DNA of 64,000 bases from Lunularia cruciata (taxonomy: Eukaryota > Streptophyta > Marchantiopsida > Lunulariales > Lunulariaceae), in NCBI GenBank assembly GCA_948567375.1, contig OX419762.1:18482001-18546000 (forward strand), in the 5' to 3' direction. This document shows positions 46,821-60,101 of this stretch, in pieces. The notes under the pieces were generated by a model. It made no database searches. It had not been told where the DNA came from and worked only from the letters and a program-made list of their open reading frames with translations. Positions within the stretch are counted from its first letter, which is position 1. The number at the start of each line of letters is the position of its first letter. The position numbers and the translations under genes were made by a program.

Positions 46821-49800
46821 TAGTTGATTGACGGGGATGGCTGTGGTCGTAGACATTGTTGAGAGTTGGGGGTATAGTGAAGGTGGGTAAAGAGAAAGAA
46901 GGGAGCATCCGGTCCATTTAGTAACATGATCGTGTCTGAACTAATTGCAATTTATTATACTTCAGCGGTCGATGAGCCCACCGCCTCCTCCACTCAAAGG
47001 TGTACCACTTCACTCCTCCCCCGATAAGCGGACAGCAAGACACACTGGTCATTCCACCCCTACCACTCCATCGAACTACCGCACGGATGAACCTGTTAGT
47101 TAAAGTCCCTCAATTCCATTAGAAGAATTCATGGTGATCCAACTTAGTGGGACGTTGCTCGTGCTTGAATGCCAAGCACATGAGTGTCTATACCATCATA
47201 CTGTTTCTCATAATTGAGTCCTTCACTAGTTAGGATTGCAATTCGCTTAGTACAAATTTTGCCTTGCGGTTCCTTTGTTGGCTTTCTTCATAATCACTAA
47301 TAACTGGAAACAGAAGTGCGGATCGGACGTATAGCACCAAAAAAGACGGATCTGTACTCGAAAGGAAGGAGGCATTATATGAGTTTCTCCAACTCCAAGT
47401 TTATAGGTTGATGTTCCTGATGAGATTTATTCTAAATTTGTTTGATTATGGAAGATCGTCTTCAGTGTAATCAACAAAAGCACTGTAATAAATATTTATC
47501 TGAAATCTCCAGTTGTTCAGATTCTGCATGAGAGCAAGAGTTGATCCTTTCATATTCTGTAAGACTCTCGCTACAATAGATCCTCAAAATAGTACAGAAA
47601 ACATGTTGACCTTCTACGAGATCTTACATTGTAAATTCTGCAGTGCTTTACAGTACTGGAGCACACAATTTGCTCACAAACAAATCTAATTGAGAAATGA
47701 CCTTCTGAATTTAAAACATTTGAGATTATTGTTATTCTGATTCTGATTTGGCTTACTTAGATTTTGTAACAGTTACAAGAATGAAGTGAAAATATTGAAA
47801 GAATAGGGACCAAACTTGTGTACATTCGTAATCTACTTTACCCGGCCCAGGTTATTCTTGCCTTTAGCTACATAGTTAGACAAAATAGCTGCAAGATTCT
47901 GGCTTACAATGAGGGTTTATCTGACTTGAATAATCCTGCATCGTCTACCTTGCATGACACCAAGCCCAGATTTGCCGTATGATTCCCTTGCCAGGAAAGT
48001 TATACTTTTTATGTTCCCGTAGTCAAGAAAGATCTATCACCAAAATGTCTTTTTCTTTTGTACAAGTTCCTTTTGTCTTTGTTTATTTCCTCTCGGATGC
48101 AAGAGAACATTCGTTTGACTCTCATCATTTTGTAGTAGGGACACTCATTGAGTTTGAGCTTCCTTTCAAGTATTACTCGTTATCATTAGTAGCAATGCAC
48201 GTATGTCTCAACTAATAAGTTTATTGTTCTCAAGATTATATATCAATTTTGCAACCTAGATGCAAAGTCTGTATAAAAGTACATTTATGCGTTATTAGCA
48301 TAGGTGGATTTAATGACTAGTATCTTCACAATATCCATCTATTGTAATAATTCTTTTAAGGCATAGGTTCAATTTCGAAACTAGGGTTCTTATTTTCAAA
48401 CCCCTTAGGATTTCACAAGAAGATATCATTGTGAATATTGACACCATATCATATGGTTTGAAACACTGGTTGACTCAAATGCCTTGGACATAATTGAATG
48501 AGTAATCTATTCTTCAACTAATAACATGTGCTTGTGTCTGAATTCATTGCAATATAGAGATCAACGTGCCATAACCATGTATATTGTTATTCACGCAGCT
48601 TGATTACTAGGTGGATTGCTTCTTTGAGCTAACTTGCTAGAAGTGCATGATATTCTATACCAATTTCTTTCATGTGCAAGATCCACCCGAGACGTAACAT
48701 CATCCGAAGATCAATCAAAACAAAAAAAAGTGTATAAGAGATGAATGTAGGCTTTATAATTAAAGAAGATTGACTTAGAGAACTAAGCTTTGGATTAGTC
48801 TTTCAAGGGTTATTAGTAAGTGACATGGAGTATGCGATGTAAATATTGATGTATTCAACTTCTGGAATCTACAATATCCTTACATGATAGGTACTAACTG
48901 GACTTGGATAAGAAGAAGTTGAGTTCTTCTTTTGTTTGTATCAGCTTTGGAAACAAACTCACTAATTGCATATGATCTCATTATCATGAATATTTAACAA
49001 GCTAATATTTAATATTCAAAATTATGCATCTTTTCAAAATTATGCATCTCTTCTGATCCAGATTTGTCGATGCATAATTTTGAAAAGATGCATAATTTTG
49101 AAAAGCAATAGCTAGGTACTTCAAGTTGGTAATGTGAATAGTTTAGTTATTTATTCAAGCACAAGTGTGACTTTCGACATCACTCTCGAAGTTTGCTTCC
49201 GTGGTAATTCTATCGTCACAACATCAGTATGTCCACCAAGCGGAATTGGTGAACTCACATGAATCGACGAACGCACTCCAACCCCCGCGTAGTGGTTGCA
49301 TACTTGTCAACTAAGATAACTCTTCGAATATATCATAAGTTTGAGCAGCGAGAGTAGTTACAAGTCGTTGACAAACATATAAAATCAAAGAGTTATCCAT
49401 GTTTGCTAAACCTCAGTACGGATTCAGTGGTCCTGCGTTTGAACTATCATACCTTTCCAAGCACTCTTCTTATCTACGAGGAATCTGTCTTATTTTCCAC
49501 CGCAACCAGAGACTTATCCAGATTGGGAATTACACTCTTCACTGAAACTCAAAATACACATTTATTAATACGCAAAGCCTTCCCAAACAGAACCAACAGG
49601 CTTCTGTCCAGCTCTTTGGATAAGACGTCGTCACATCTCAATTTGGAGACCTAGCGAAACTAGTCGTTAGGTACTATTATAATCGATCTGGATATCCATC
49701 ATCTAATGGAAGACAACCAAGACCAAGAATATTGTTCGAAATCAAGTTAAAGTGCATCTGCTTAAAAGGATCTTTACACCAAGAGAAACTACTCAATTCT

Positions 49801-50890
49801 ACTCTATCTACTTACCCGCTACGCCCGTATAATTGCTTAATTTAGTCTCGTAAGATTGATGGCGAAGGATGGCAGTTCGATCACATGATCGAACTAGATC
49901 TCGAAGAGCAATGTATCCTAGCAACGCTAGAAAGCTTTCTATCGTTAGTCTAGATGGCTGCATAAGTCAAAAAGCCATCGGCAAAGACAAGACTCATTAT
50001 GAGCGAGTTGCTTCATCAATTAACTCGGTTACCATGTGGCATTATTAACATACACTAACGTGCCTCCAGATCTATACGGGTGATTTGCATGTACACAAGG
50101 GCTTTATTACAAGAACATGAGCGAATTTTACTGGCTGCCACGCATGTCTCATTCGATACGAGAACCAAACTTGTGCTGAGGCTACCTTTCCAGCTACTTC
50201 GACTAGGTATCCTGAAGGGCGTAGGAAAGATAGGTTTGATTGAAATTGATTCCATACTCTTCAACGAAGAGAAGTCGACAGTGGATGAAAATTGATTCCA
50301 GCTCGTTTAGATCTCATTCCTCGTGTTGATATTCTTTTCCGTTTCATTTCAGTCCGAGGTTTGTGAGGTTGGACAGGGCCAATTCAATTGTGCCTTTGTA
50401 GAAACCTAGAGAAAGCGAGTGGTGAAACCCCAAGGCTTTGCATTTATCTTCTACGTTTTGTTTCTCAAAGATTACCAGCTCAATGACGAAGAAAGTGAGG
50501 TAAACCCTTCATGACGATAGAAGTGCATTCTCTACTTAATGAACTAACTCATACAAAACCATTTAGACGGATAAAGAAAATATAAAGTGACTGGTGTCTG
50601 TTGTCCCGAATAAAATACTCGAATCACCACGAAAGTGAAGGGTGCATTAACACATATACACATTCTTGGAGAGCCTGCCCTCGTACAGAAATCGAAGATC
50701 TGCTAGAATGTGCGTTACGCAATCGCTTCCTCTCCCATTACCGTCACACAGTCAGCGGCGGAGCAAGGTCCAGATATAGCAACTTGCGACTTACTATTCA
50801 CAAAGATTTAAACGTCTGGATCCATCCCCATACAAAGCAGAGATGGAGAAGTTACAGCCATGAATAGAATCAGACCGGTCCCGTCCTTTT
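46821..50890. other. Gene-poor stretch upstream of the transporter gene
   Basis: No frame above 90 codons and no recognisable family. Contains the long perfect inverted repeat at 49,015-49,102. Small open frames at 47,979-48,215, 49,403-49,654 and 50,080-50,295 are not supported. Confidence 0.35.
49015..49102. repeat. Perfect 34-bp inverted repeat, 20-base loop, made of doubled 18-bp words
   Basis: Arms 49,015-49,048 and 49,069-49,102 are exact reverse complements. Each arm holds two copies of an ATGCATAATTTTGAAAAG-type word, so the structure is both direct and inverted. The surrounding 200 bases are ordinary AT-rich DNA. Confidence 0.9.
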
Positions 50891-51601
50891 ACTATTCGGA
50901 AAATTTTGAACCCCTGAACTTCCTTTGCAGATGAAAAGATGGTGGCCTGGTCTTGTGCACGGGTTGCTCGCCAGCAAGTACGGAACAAAACAAGAGGGAA
51001 AGGACGAGGAGAGGAGAGGAAAGGCGCAGGGGCGGGCAGCGGCAGCAGGTTGGGCAGGGCCCGTTAGGAATAGCGGGGAAATGACCCGTTAGTAGAATGG
51101 CCTGGGCGGGCGTGGCAGGGTCATGCAGTCTACCGGGTTGGAACTACAGTTAACTGCCGTTGTCGTTTTGGAGGCATATTTACATATTATTAGACCGCAA
51201 ACGTCTTCACCAGCTTGACGCTTTACTTCCCACAGCGAAATGCTTTTGAAGGAGGTCACTGTGCGAGAGAGAGAGAGTGAGTAGACGAAGTAACGAACCC
51301 CTTCTTCTTCTGGAGAGAGTTCATCACAGAGGGAGCGAGAGAGATACAGAGTGAGGAGCTCGTATCCTCCCTCTTCCGAGTGTCTGCGCCGATCATGAGA
51401 CGCGCGCCTGAAGCCTCTATCATGTAAGAGTGTGAGAAGCAGAGGCGGTGGTGTTGGTGATCACGAGAGTGAGCAGCCGCAGCAGCTCCAGGGTGGCATT
51501 GCATTGGTTTTCGAGGTGAGAAGAGGAATCGATCGACAGTTTACGAGGTGATAGCTGAACAGAAAGGGAGAGACCGAGTGTGGTGATCGAAGTTAGGAGA
51601 C
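50891..51601 (+). promoter_or_regulatory. Promoter and 5' leader region of the transporter gene
   Basis: The sequence changes from AT-rich to GC- and purine-rich at about 50,990: GAGGAGAGGAGAGGAAAGG and GGGGCGGGCAGC runs, then GA repeats at 51,264-51,282 and 51,330-51,350. Long open frames on the minus strand here follow from the purine bias. No stop-free extension joins the transporter start, which is the first ATG in a good context (GACATGGCAGC). The transcription start cannot be placed. Confidence 0.45.
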
Positions 51602-54600
51602 ATGGCAGCGCCTGCGCCAGGGGCCGCTGCAGCAGCACCAAAAGTAGAGCCCCCGCCTCCTTTGCACCATGATATTATGGAACAAATGCCCGGGCTGCGC
51701 TATTGCATCCACGACAATCCTGCATGGCGTACGTTTTTGTCTCCTTTCCGAGTTGATGATTGAGCTGTTTGCGTCTCGTCGAGGCTAGCCAACATTGTAG
51801 ATGTCGTGGTGTAGCTGTTGGAAGTGGAGTTGATCATCCCCCCTGCCTTGTTGCACATATGGATGATTACGAGCTGGCCAAGGAAGTTTGTCAGTCTGTG
51901 GCAACGTTTCTTCTTGTTGCTGCCCTGCTTGTTCAGAAGTGAATATGATATATGCTTACCCTTCGTAGGAGCGTAGGATTTGTCTGTCCCTTTCTTGAGA
52001 TTGTTCTTCTGACAGGCACTGTCCTGTTGCCAGGCTCTAAGTTTCTCCTTTGCTGCTTACCTTAGTTAAGTTCAGCGTCTGTACCTGGGCATAAGCTGGA
52101 ACGGAGAAGTTTCAATCTTCTAATCCAGTTGAGTCGAGGCCGAGAGTTTTGATGGATCCCAGGGTTGTTTCTAAGCTCTGTTGCACCTGCTTGCCCTTGC
52201 CTGTCGGGTTTATCAGACTCTTGTCCTTGATTACAAAGTCAGATCGGAGTTGAATGTAGCTTGCATTCTCTATGCAGTATATTAGTCTCATTCGGACACA
52301 TCAATATTTGTTGCCGTCGTGCTTCGGTAATCCCGATTGAAGTATGTACATTGGAGCGAGTTGTGGACTTTCACACTGGTGTCGTTTTGTTCTCGTGGGA
52401 ATGTTCTGGATTTTATGTCCATATGGATTATGCATATGTGCTCAAGTCCGCTTCTGGATTTCCTAAGCTCACAAAGGGCAATGGTGGAAGCTCTCATTCC
52501 CTGTCTCTACTCTTGCAGCGGAGGCAATTATTCTTGGCTTTCAGCATTATATCATCAACCTGGGAACGATTGTTCTTTTCACCAACTTAATCGTGCCGGT
52601 TATGGGTGGAGATGACGTAAGTTTTCATTTCTACCAGCTGCTCGAGTTTCGCCGATATCAGTTCAGACATTGTCGTAATCACATAGAACCTCGAATGATC
52701 TGTGAAGTTCACATGGAGCTTTGTTCGCAACTTGTCAACACTTACCGATCTTGTCATTTCCGGTTCTATGGGACGTGTAGCGAAGGCTTCACCTTAGCCA
52801 TGGCACAAAACTGTCTTAAGGTTGTACTAACTCTATCACGATTGGGTGTTCAATCCTCGCAGGGTGATAAAGCAAGGGTTATTCAAACTATTTTATTCGT
52901 CTCGGGATTGAACACTTTCCTACAAACAACAGTTGGAAGTCGACTTCCTGTCGTTGTTGGCATCTCCTTCTCCTATATCGTCCCAATTTTGAGCATCATC
53001 AACACCCCCCGTCTCCAACGCATCAACGATAATCATGAAGTAAAATCCTGGCGCTCATTTCCTACCCGTTTGTCTGTCGGCAAATCTCTGTTTGATTACG
53101 GCATAATACACGGAATCCTAACATGCCCACAGTTCACAATTGACCGATTAATCCGCGTTACCGGTTTCTACTTGTTAGTGCTACACTTGGCGTCTATGAG
53201 TCATCTTCACACCGCCCTAGCCATTATGGCATTATTGGCCGCCTGCAGCGCACGATCACTTCCTCACGTACACCTGTTCCTTGATTACGAGCACTTCGGT
53301 AATTCGTCGAATAATCGTCGGATGAGTTTGACCGCCACTCTCATGGCATGAATTTCTGGTTTGTAGTTGTCGACATTGTAGTAATCCAGTCGAAAGAGTT
53401 CCTTAATTCCAGTTTACCGGAGTAATTCGGTCGCACGATGGAAGGGTAGGTGAGATAGGCCTTCATGTATTAAACTCGGACACTGTTGCACTATTAGTTC
53501 CTCCAAGAAATGCTAGCGCGTGAACATATCAGATTCCCGATTTCATGCCTTATACACGATTCTCGACTTCAGATTAATGTAATCTTTCTCGTCTGGCTCG
53601 TTAGGTCGTCGTTTCCCCGTTGAGCTTTGCTTTCTCTACATGGCCTGTTTATCTGTTACCGTTTATTCGATGCATGCTATGGGTATACAAGTGTTGCTCT
53701 TTAATTGTTTCTAGATGGCGTTCACTTCTGTTTTTATATTCGATCAGTTGTTTCCATTTCATCTCCTTTCCCAGTTTTACACTAATTTCGTCTTGCACAT
53801 TTTTTGTCTACATTACATATCATGCATCTCATTTGCATTCAATGAGTTCTGGATCTCCCGTTCCTCGAACGGCTTCTGTCCTCATTTCTCAATATCAGCT
53901 TCCCGTTCACAGCGGTACACTTCGTTAGCATTCATTGTCTAGGGTTACTGAGGTTCATGTATCCGTCCACCGGATGGATTTCGGCCTCATAGTATGTGTA
54001 GCAGCTCATGTAAAGTGTCTTGTGGAAGACAGCTGTAAGTTGTGTGCGGTGTTTCCAAATCTGGAGGTTAACAGTTAACAGCGGGTGTGGTTCACTGCAG
54101 AGATTCGAGCATACAATGCGTGCAATTCAAGGGGCTCTGATTGCTGGATCGAGTCTTCAAATCATTCTTGGTTTCAGCGGGTTATGGGGCATCTTTACTC
54201 GGTAGGTTGAGTAATTTAACATCAGTCACTCAAAATGATTCCTTTTCTCTTGTCATGCGTTTCTGTGTTGCGTAGAGACATTTCAATATATACCATACCT
54301 GATGTAGGCGATTCTTGGTACTGCAGATTTTTGAGTCCCATCGCTATTGCCCCGACAGTCGCAATGTTTGCTCTTGGACTATACGAATTCGGTTTCCCTC
54401 AGGTGAATTTAGCACATTACCCAAAGGCGTTTGGTTTATTTGGCAGGCCTCGAGTGACCTCATTTTCATTTTTATGTCCAATGGTTGCCTACTTACTTCT
54501 CATGCGTAGTCTCTTCGCCGTGACAAAGGTTTCTTTCAACAAGGAACTGAACTGCAAACTGGATTGTGTCTGTCCACAGGTCGGAAAGTGTGTTGAGATT

Positions 54601-56775
54601 GGAATTCCCACCATCATTCTCGCGCTGGTCTTTTCACAGTACATGTGGCATCTTCGAATCAAAGTTAAAAAGCATTTTCATGTCTTTGAACTGTTCCCAG
54701 TGCTAATTACCCTGGCCATAGTTTGGGGTTATGCATACATTCTTACTGTCAGTGGAGCTTATGACAACGCTAGCGCTGGCGGGCAGAGAAACTGTCGTAC
54801 AGACAGAGCTAATATTATTGCAAGTGCTCCCTGGTAAGCTCTCTCTTCAACCACTTGCACGTGAAATGGTTTCTAGTTTCCCTCTTCCTACATCGGTTTG
54901 CGTCAGTCGACTTGGATCTGTTCTGTTTGATGCAAGTGTCTGATAGTCGTTTATGCCTCAATACCAGGATCAGATTTTCCTATCCTCTTGAGTGGGGTGC
55001 CCCAACTTTCGATGCTGGTCATGCTTTCGGCATCATGTCAGCCGTCTTTGCGTCTACTGTGGAGGTAAATGTTGATATGTTACTTGTTTCATTCCTCCGT
55101 ATCAACTTTGTTTCCTTGAAGGTCCTAGAATTTGTCTGTCATGCATCTTGAACATTTACATTCTGAACATTCCACCCGGAGGCCTTTATGGTGGATTGTG
55201 CCGGCTATCAGATGCAGAGTCGTGTGCACCTTACTTTTCTTGCATAAAGTATTGATGGTCCACTGTTTGCTTTGCAGTCAACTGCAGGATTTTATGCCGC
55301 ATATCGCTTGTCGGGAGCTACTCCTCCACCTCCTTATGTCATCTCTCGCGGAATCGGATGGGGGGTAAATTTCGGAACTCCAGCTACTGCTGTAATGTTG
55401 ATTTTGATGGGGAAGTGATATCAATTTTTCGATTTTCATGGGACAACCAGTACTTCAATTTGCACGCTCCTGAACTTAAGGTTTTGTACAGCCAAATGGT
55501 ATCAATTCCAAGTCTGAACAATTAAAATCCTCTCAAGTATCCGAGCATCTTTCTTGTTGCATTGGATTTCATCAAGTAAACTTTTGGATCTCTTGCCAAC
55601 CTCCTACAGGGAATTGCCATTTTGCTGAGCGGTATATTTGGTACAGCAGCTGGAGCAAGTGTAACACCGTAAGAACCTATCTTTACTTTCATTTCCAAAG
55701 TAAATTGAACTTGATACCAGTAAGGTCTCTCTTCTCGGACGCAGTTCTTATTTAACTCATACTTGCTTCACTGCTGAATTGCATCACAAGGTTTCTAATG
55801 GTACCACACTGTCAATCTCAGTGAGAATATTGGGTTGATCGGAATCACAAGAGTTGGTAGTAGACGGGTTATTCAAATATCTGCCGCCTGGATGGCATTC
55901 TTCAGCTTATTTGGTAAGTGCGTTGTCTTTTTAGAAGCTACAACTCTGTTATTAGATTGGCACTCGAGTTGAAGCACCTATGTTTACTTTTCACTTGAAC
56001 TGAAGATCTTGGGCAGAGGTTCTCACTTCTCACGGTCGCAATTGTTTTCAGGAAAATTTGGAGGATTATTTGCCTCCATCCCAGTACCGTTATTTGCAGG
56101 ATTCTTCACTATTCTTTTCGGCATTGTTGGTGAGTAACTTACGCCTAGTGCAAAATACCTAAGAAGCTACTTGAAGTATTGAACTTCGTCACGTAACTTG
56201 TTGATCATTAGTAGTATTCTTTGAGATTTCTTTTCTGTTGCTTAGTCTTACGATCCTCTGGTTGTGCTTCTTTGTGTAGCCGCCGTCGGTATTTCTTCGC
56301 TCCACTTCGTCAACATGAACAAAACGCGAAACCTTTTCATTGTTGGTTTTGCCTTATACATGGGACTGTCGGTGCCATTCTACTTCTATCAATACAGGCA
56401 AGCCGCAGGTTTCGGACCGGTGCACACCGACGCACGATGGGTAAGTGTGTAACACACCGTGAAAGCAGTTCATGACAAAAGTTGGTATTGGTTCTAGGAC
56501 GTATTGAGATTCGAACACTTCCTAAAAACTCAACAAATTTCTGACTTTCGTGGATGCAGTTCAATGATATCATTAATGTCTTCTTCGGCTCAAACGCCGT
56601 AGTGGCTTTGTTGATTGCGGCACTTCTGGACAACACAATGAGATCAAAGCAAATCAGCCACAAGGACCGGGGTATGCATTGGTTCGTAAGGTTCCACGAC
56701 TTCTCGAAGGACACACGAAACGAAGAGTTCTACAAGCTTCCGTACATGCTCCACAGATACTTCCCCCCAGCTTAG
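51602..56775 (+). CDS. Nucleobase-ascorbate transporter (13 exons, 540 residues)
   Basis: Plasma-membrane permease of the NAT/NCS2 family; characterised members move purines, uracil or ascorbate with protons, while many plant ones have no known substrate. Exons: 51602-51728, 52519-52616, 52863-53039, 54101-54201, 54327-54402, 54580-54833, 54968-55064, 55278-55364, 55610-55668, 55822-55913, 56052-56129, 56280-56440, 56560-56775; total 1623 nt, all phases consistent. The N-terminus is an Ala/Pro-rich tail, then LRYCIHDNPAW. TM1 has the GFQHY QH motif. The family signature appears as ENIGLIGITRVG (exon 10), with YLxxxGAYDNAS, SRGIGWGG and GKFGGLFASIP also typical. The C-terminal tail with NEEFYKLP and RYFPP is plant-type. 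Length fits the usual 520-550 residues. The 1061-bp intron 3 holds a spurious frame. No break is seen. Confidence 0.95.
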
Positions 56776-58011
56776 ATGTTCGGCTGAGCCGAGTCCTTAG
56801 CACTGTTCATAGAGTGGCAGTTTTCCGATTGTCTCTTTGTTAGGTGATTACCCGAGTGTCACACTATTTCTCCTCCGCTTTCATTAAAGTAATTTTTGAG
56901 GGCATCAGCATTCATGTGATCTCTGAGAACTAAGTCCAGATGCCTAGGCCTAGCAAGAGCCATGGAGGAGAAATAGAAGGCCCACCATGTACTCTCTCGT
57001 TAATGGGCAAGAACATTCATAGTTTAGAAGCGACGTAGTTTAGTTGCTTCCTTTTGACTTAGATACATTCCCTTTCCATCCCTTTGGCACTCAAGCGGCA
57101 AATGAGAATTTTAATTAGCTCATGATTACGATACAATAACGCTAGTAGCTGAGCTGTGCGATGTTGCCTTGTAGTATTTTAACCGTCCCTTAGGAAATTC
57201 AGCCATTCAAGATTTCTCCCCTATCATTTTCTCTGGAGTCTTTGCACCAACTGTTCACAACAATATCAACTACATTTTCGCCAAACCTGAAGCGGAGCAA
57301 GGAAACTACACAGACACAAGTTGTGTCATGTTTTGCTAGGAATGAGGCTCGCCCCTCCAGAGCTTTCGATCATAGATCATAGAGCTTTGTTGCGGAAAGT
57401 CTGTTTTGCAAATAAGCGGATCAGTGGTGTCACTGAAGTGTAAGTTTGTGAAAGAGCCTGCATGACAAGGATAGAACGTGAGGCGCTTTATCCACTACAT
57501 CGAAACTTGTAAGGTACCCTGGGAAGTTATGTAATTGACCAGTCCATGGGTTTTACAGTCAATTATCTCTTCGTGTGGAGTCCGTATCAGTGCAAGTGCT
57601 TTGGAATCTCGAAACTTGAATCTCGAGTCTTCGAAACTTAAAGTCAATGCGGAACGAGGCACGATTGACGTCTACTCGGTCTACGTTCTCCACTGTTACC
57701 TGCGTTGTTTAAGAACGACTTGCACTTGGGAAAAGCCTAGACATTTCGAACTGTCAAATTGTTGTTAAATTCTTTTGATCACCGAACACAGAACTGACAA
57801 TTCTCTTCCCATCACCACTGACCAACATTCTTGTACACTGGGTAACTTACACTAGTGTGTCGATGAAAGGGCCATTCAGTCATCAGGCCTGTATTGCAGC
57901 TGTACAGGTTGCACATATGTTGCCACAGCATTAGAGTTAATCGTTGTCGGTCAAGAGAGATGGGAAGATGGCACCCAAATTTAATGGTATCTCGAGTCAA
58001 AATTCCAACGG
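56776..58011. other. 3' flank of the transporter gene, no further gene
   Basis: Likely 3' UTR for the first few hundred bases, with an ATTAAAG signal-like word at 56,884. A 77-codon frame at 57,535-57,768 matches nothing. Confidence 0.45.
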
Positions 58012-58180
58012 CGACCGCGTAGGAAAACAAGGACAGGAAAACCGTGTCAAGCCATATGAGTAACATTGTGCTAAGCACCAAATAGTATCGGAATGAGAAA
58101 TTCGGAGGACAATGAGGACAGGAAGACCCTGTCAAGCCACATGAGTAACATGGTGCTAAGCACCAATAGTATCGGGATGA
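58012..58180 (-). mobile_element. Two tandem R2-like 3'-tail copies, 85-bp period
   Basis: The first copy (from GGCGACCGCGTAGG at 58,010) and the second (from GAGGACAGGAAGACC at about 58,113) share TGTCAAGCCA, ATGAGTAACAT and GTGCTAAGCACC in order. Both carry the tail hairpin in its GGTGC form. Only the first has the terminal GGCGACCGCG, so the second arose by local duplication or a truncated insertion. They lie just past the 3' end of long copy 2, in the same orientation. Confidence 0.7.
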
Positions 58181-58387
58181 GGAATTTGTACTCCGGTACC
58201 TGGTACCTGAGATATCTGAACTGTACAAATTGTTTAGTCTATATCCCGAGTTTGCAAAACGAATTGTGAGAAGGCGACCACGTTGAACACAAGAATGATA
58301 GGAAGACCCCATCAAGCTGTACAAGGGAGAGACTAAAGAGGTAGAATGGGGTTGGGGTTATATGAGAAATTTGCCCTATTGCACCCA

Positions 58388-59370
58388 AGATAAACGTGCC
58401 GTTTAAATCATTAAGTCTATAAATTATTGGGAGATCTGAAGAAGTATCATCTAGAGTGATTCTTCTCCTATAGATTGTACCAGCCAATGTTCTTTGTAGA
58501 GCAATGGACATATGTTATCTAAAATATATTACAAAATAAGAGTGTGAGGTGATGCATCGAGCTGTTAATATGATAAGCTCTCATTCCTTAACAAATGTAT
58601 CTAATGCCATGTCCATCACTCCATATACTCCAAGGTTATAAGAACAAAGAGATGATCTCGCTGGATACCCCTATACTTGCATGCTGCTTCTCCGCTCGCC
58701 ACACACCCAAGATATATGTGCTGTTCAAATCATAAAGTATATAAATTATCGGGAGATCTGAAGAACTATCATCTAGAGTGATTCTTCTCCTATGGATTGT
58801 ACCAGCCAATGTTCTTTGTAGAGCAATGGACACATGTTGTCTAAAATATATTACAAAATAAGAGTTTGAGGTGAAACATCAAGCGGTTAATATGATAAAC
58901 TCTCATTCCTTAACAAATGTATCTAATGCCATGTCCATCACTCCATATAACTCCAAGGTTATAAGAACAAAGGGATGATCTCGCTGGATACCCCTATACT
59001 TGGAAACCTTGCATGCTGCTTCTCCGCTCGCCACCCACCCAAGATATGTGTGCTGTTCACATCATAAAGTCTATAATTTATCGGGAGATCTGAAGAACTA
59101 TCATCTAGAGTGATTCTTCTCCTATGGATTGTACCAGCCAATGTTCTTTGTAGAGCAATAGACACATGTTGTCTAAAGTATATTACAAAATAAGAGTGTG
59201 AGGTGAAACATCTAGCAGTTAATATGATAAGCTCTCATTCCTTAACAAATGTATCTAATGCCATGTACATCACTCCATATAACTCCAAGGTTATAAGAAC
59301 TAAGAGATGATCTCGTTGGATGCCCCTATACTTGGAAACCTTACATGTTGCTTCTCCGCTCGCCACCCAT
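58388..59370 (-). repeat. Three tandem copies of a ~325-bp C-terminal coding segment
   Basis: Anchor words recur with periods of 322 and 332 bases: GTACCAGCCAATGTTC at about 58,478, 58,800 and 59,132, and CTTAACAAATGTATC at about 58,590, 58,909 and 59,241. Each unit encodes MSIALQRTLAGTIHRRRITL (58,511, 58,833 and 59,165). Copy 1 has the block once. Confidence 0.9.
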
Positions 59371-59846
59371 CCAAGAGGATGAGTAATCATTCCCTCCAAT
59401 ACTGCATCACGCATAGGGTATGTAACCACAACACTCACCAATATCTCCTGATCATCTTGGACCAAGTATAAGTTTGCTCTGACAAATGTAGTTTGCAAAG
59501 AATATGAATGCTCCTTCCAAGCAAGGTATCCACTCTCTCATGCCATAGCAAACACTATATCCTTGATGGCATCATGAGTAGCTATCCTCTATCCTCCATA
59601 AAGACACCTTGTCATATGGACTACTACTATATATAGTGTAGAACCACACTTACAAGTGAGTAATGAAGATGCAAAGGGGTGGACCAAACCTAGTCGGAAT
59701 CTCATCGCTGTAGAGAAAGTGGCCGGTGCAAGTTGGAATGCCTTAATGTATAGTCGAGCTAGGATCCAAGAGCATGCACCCTTGCCGGAGCAAGATGCAC
59801 TAGTGGCTTGAGGAATGTATGAGTAAACTAAGAGAGAATGTAGCAT
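59235..59846 (-). pseudogene. R2-like Cys-His motif and endonuclease remnant, copy 2
   Basis: LLTCKCGSTLYIVVVHMTRC (59,846-59,589 frame) matches the copy 1 motif. The nuclease region reads VRANLYLVQDDQEILVSVVV: relative to copy 1, RAD has become RAN and the VVD of the active site LVS, so both acidic residues are lost. Confidence 0.65.
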
Positions 59847-60101
59847 ATGCTAACACTATCACTCCATCCAGGAAGACATCAAACATCTGGTCCAATTTGA
59901 CTATAGTGAAGCAAAGGATGGAAAGTCCTTTGTGCATGTGGAGATAGACCATCTCTTGTATGCCTCAATAACACATGGAGAGAAAAGGATCCCTCCTCCA
60001 CCTTGGTCACATAAGTCTCCAAAACTGATCTATCAGCAACCATAAAATGGGAAGAAAGTAACCAAGAGAGCACAACTACCCAAAAATACTATAAGTGCCA
60101 T

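Noticed and set aside
52593-53351. 252-codon frame across transporter exons 2-3
   Set aside because: Only 52,863-53,039 belongs to the real protein; the rest is intron read-through (intron 3 is 53,040-54,100).
58388-59370. CRISPR-like or satellite array
   Set aside because: The units are ~325 bp, number only three and encode part of the R2-like protein; this is a local duplication in a retrotransposon.
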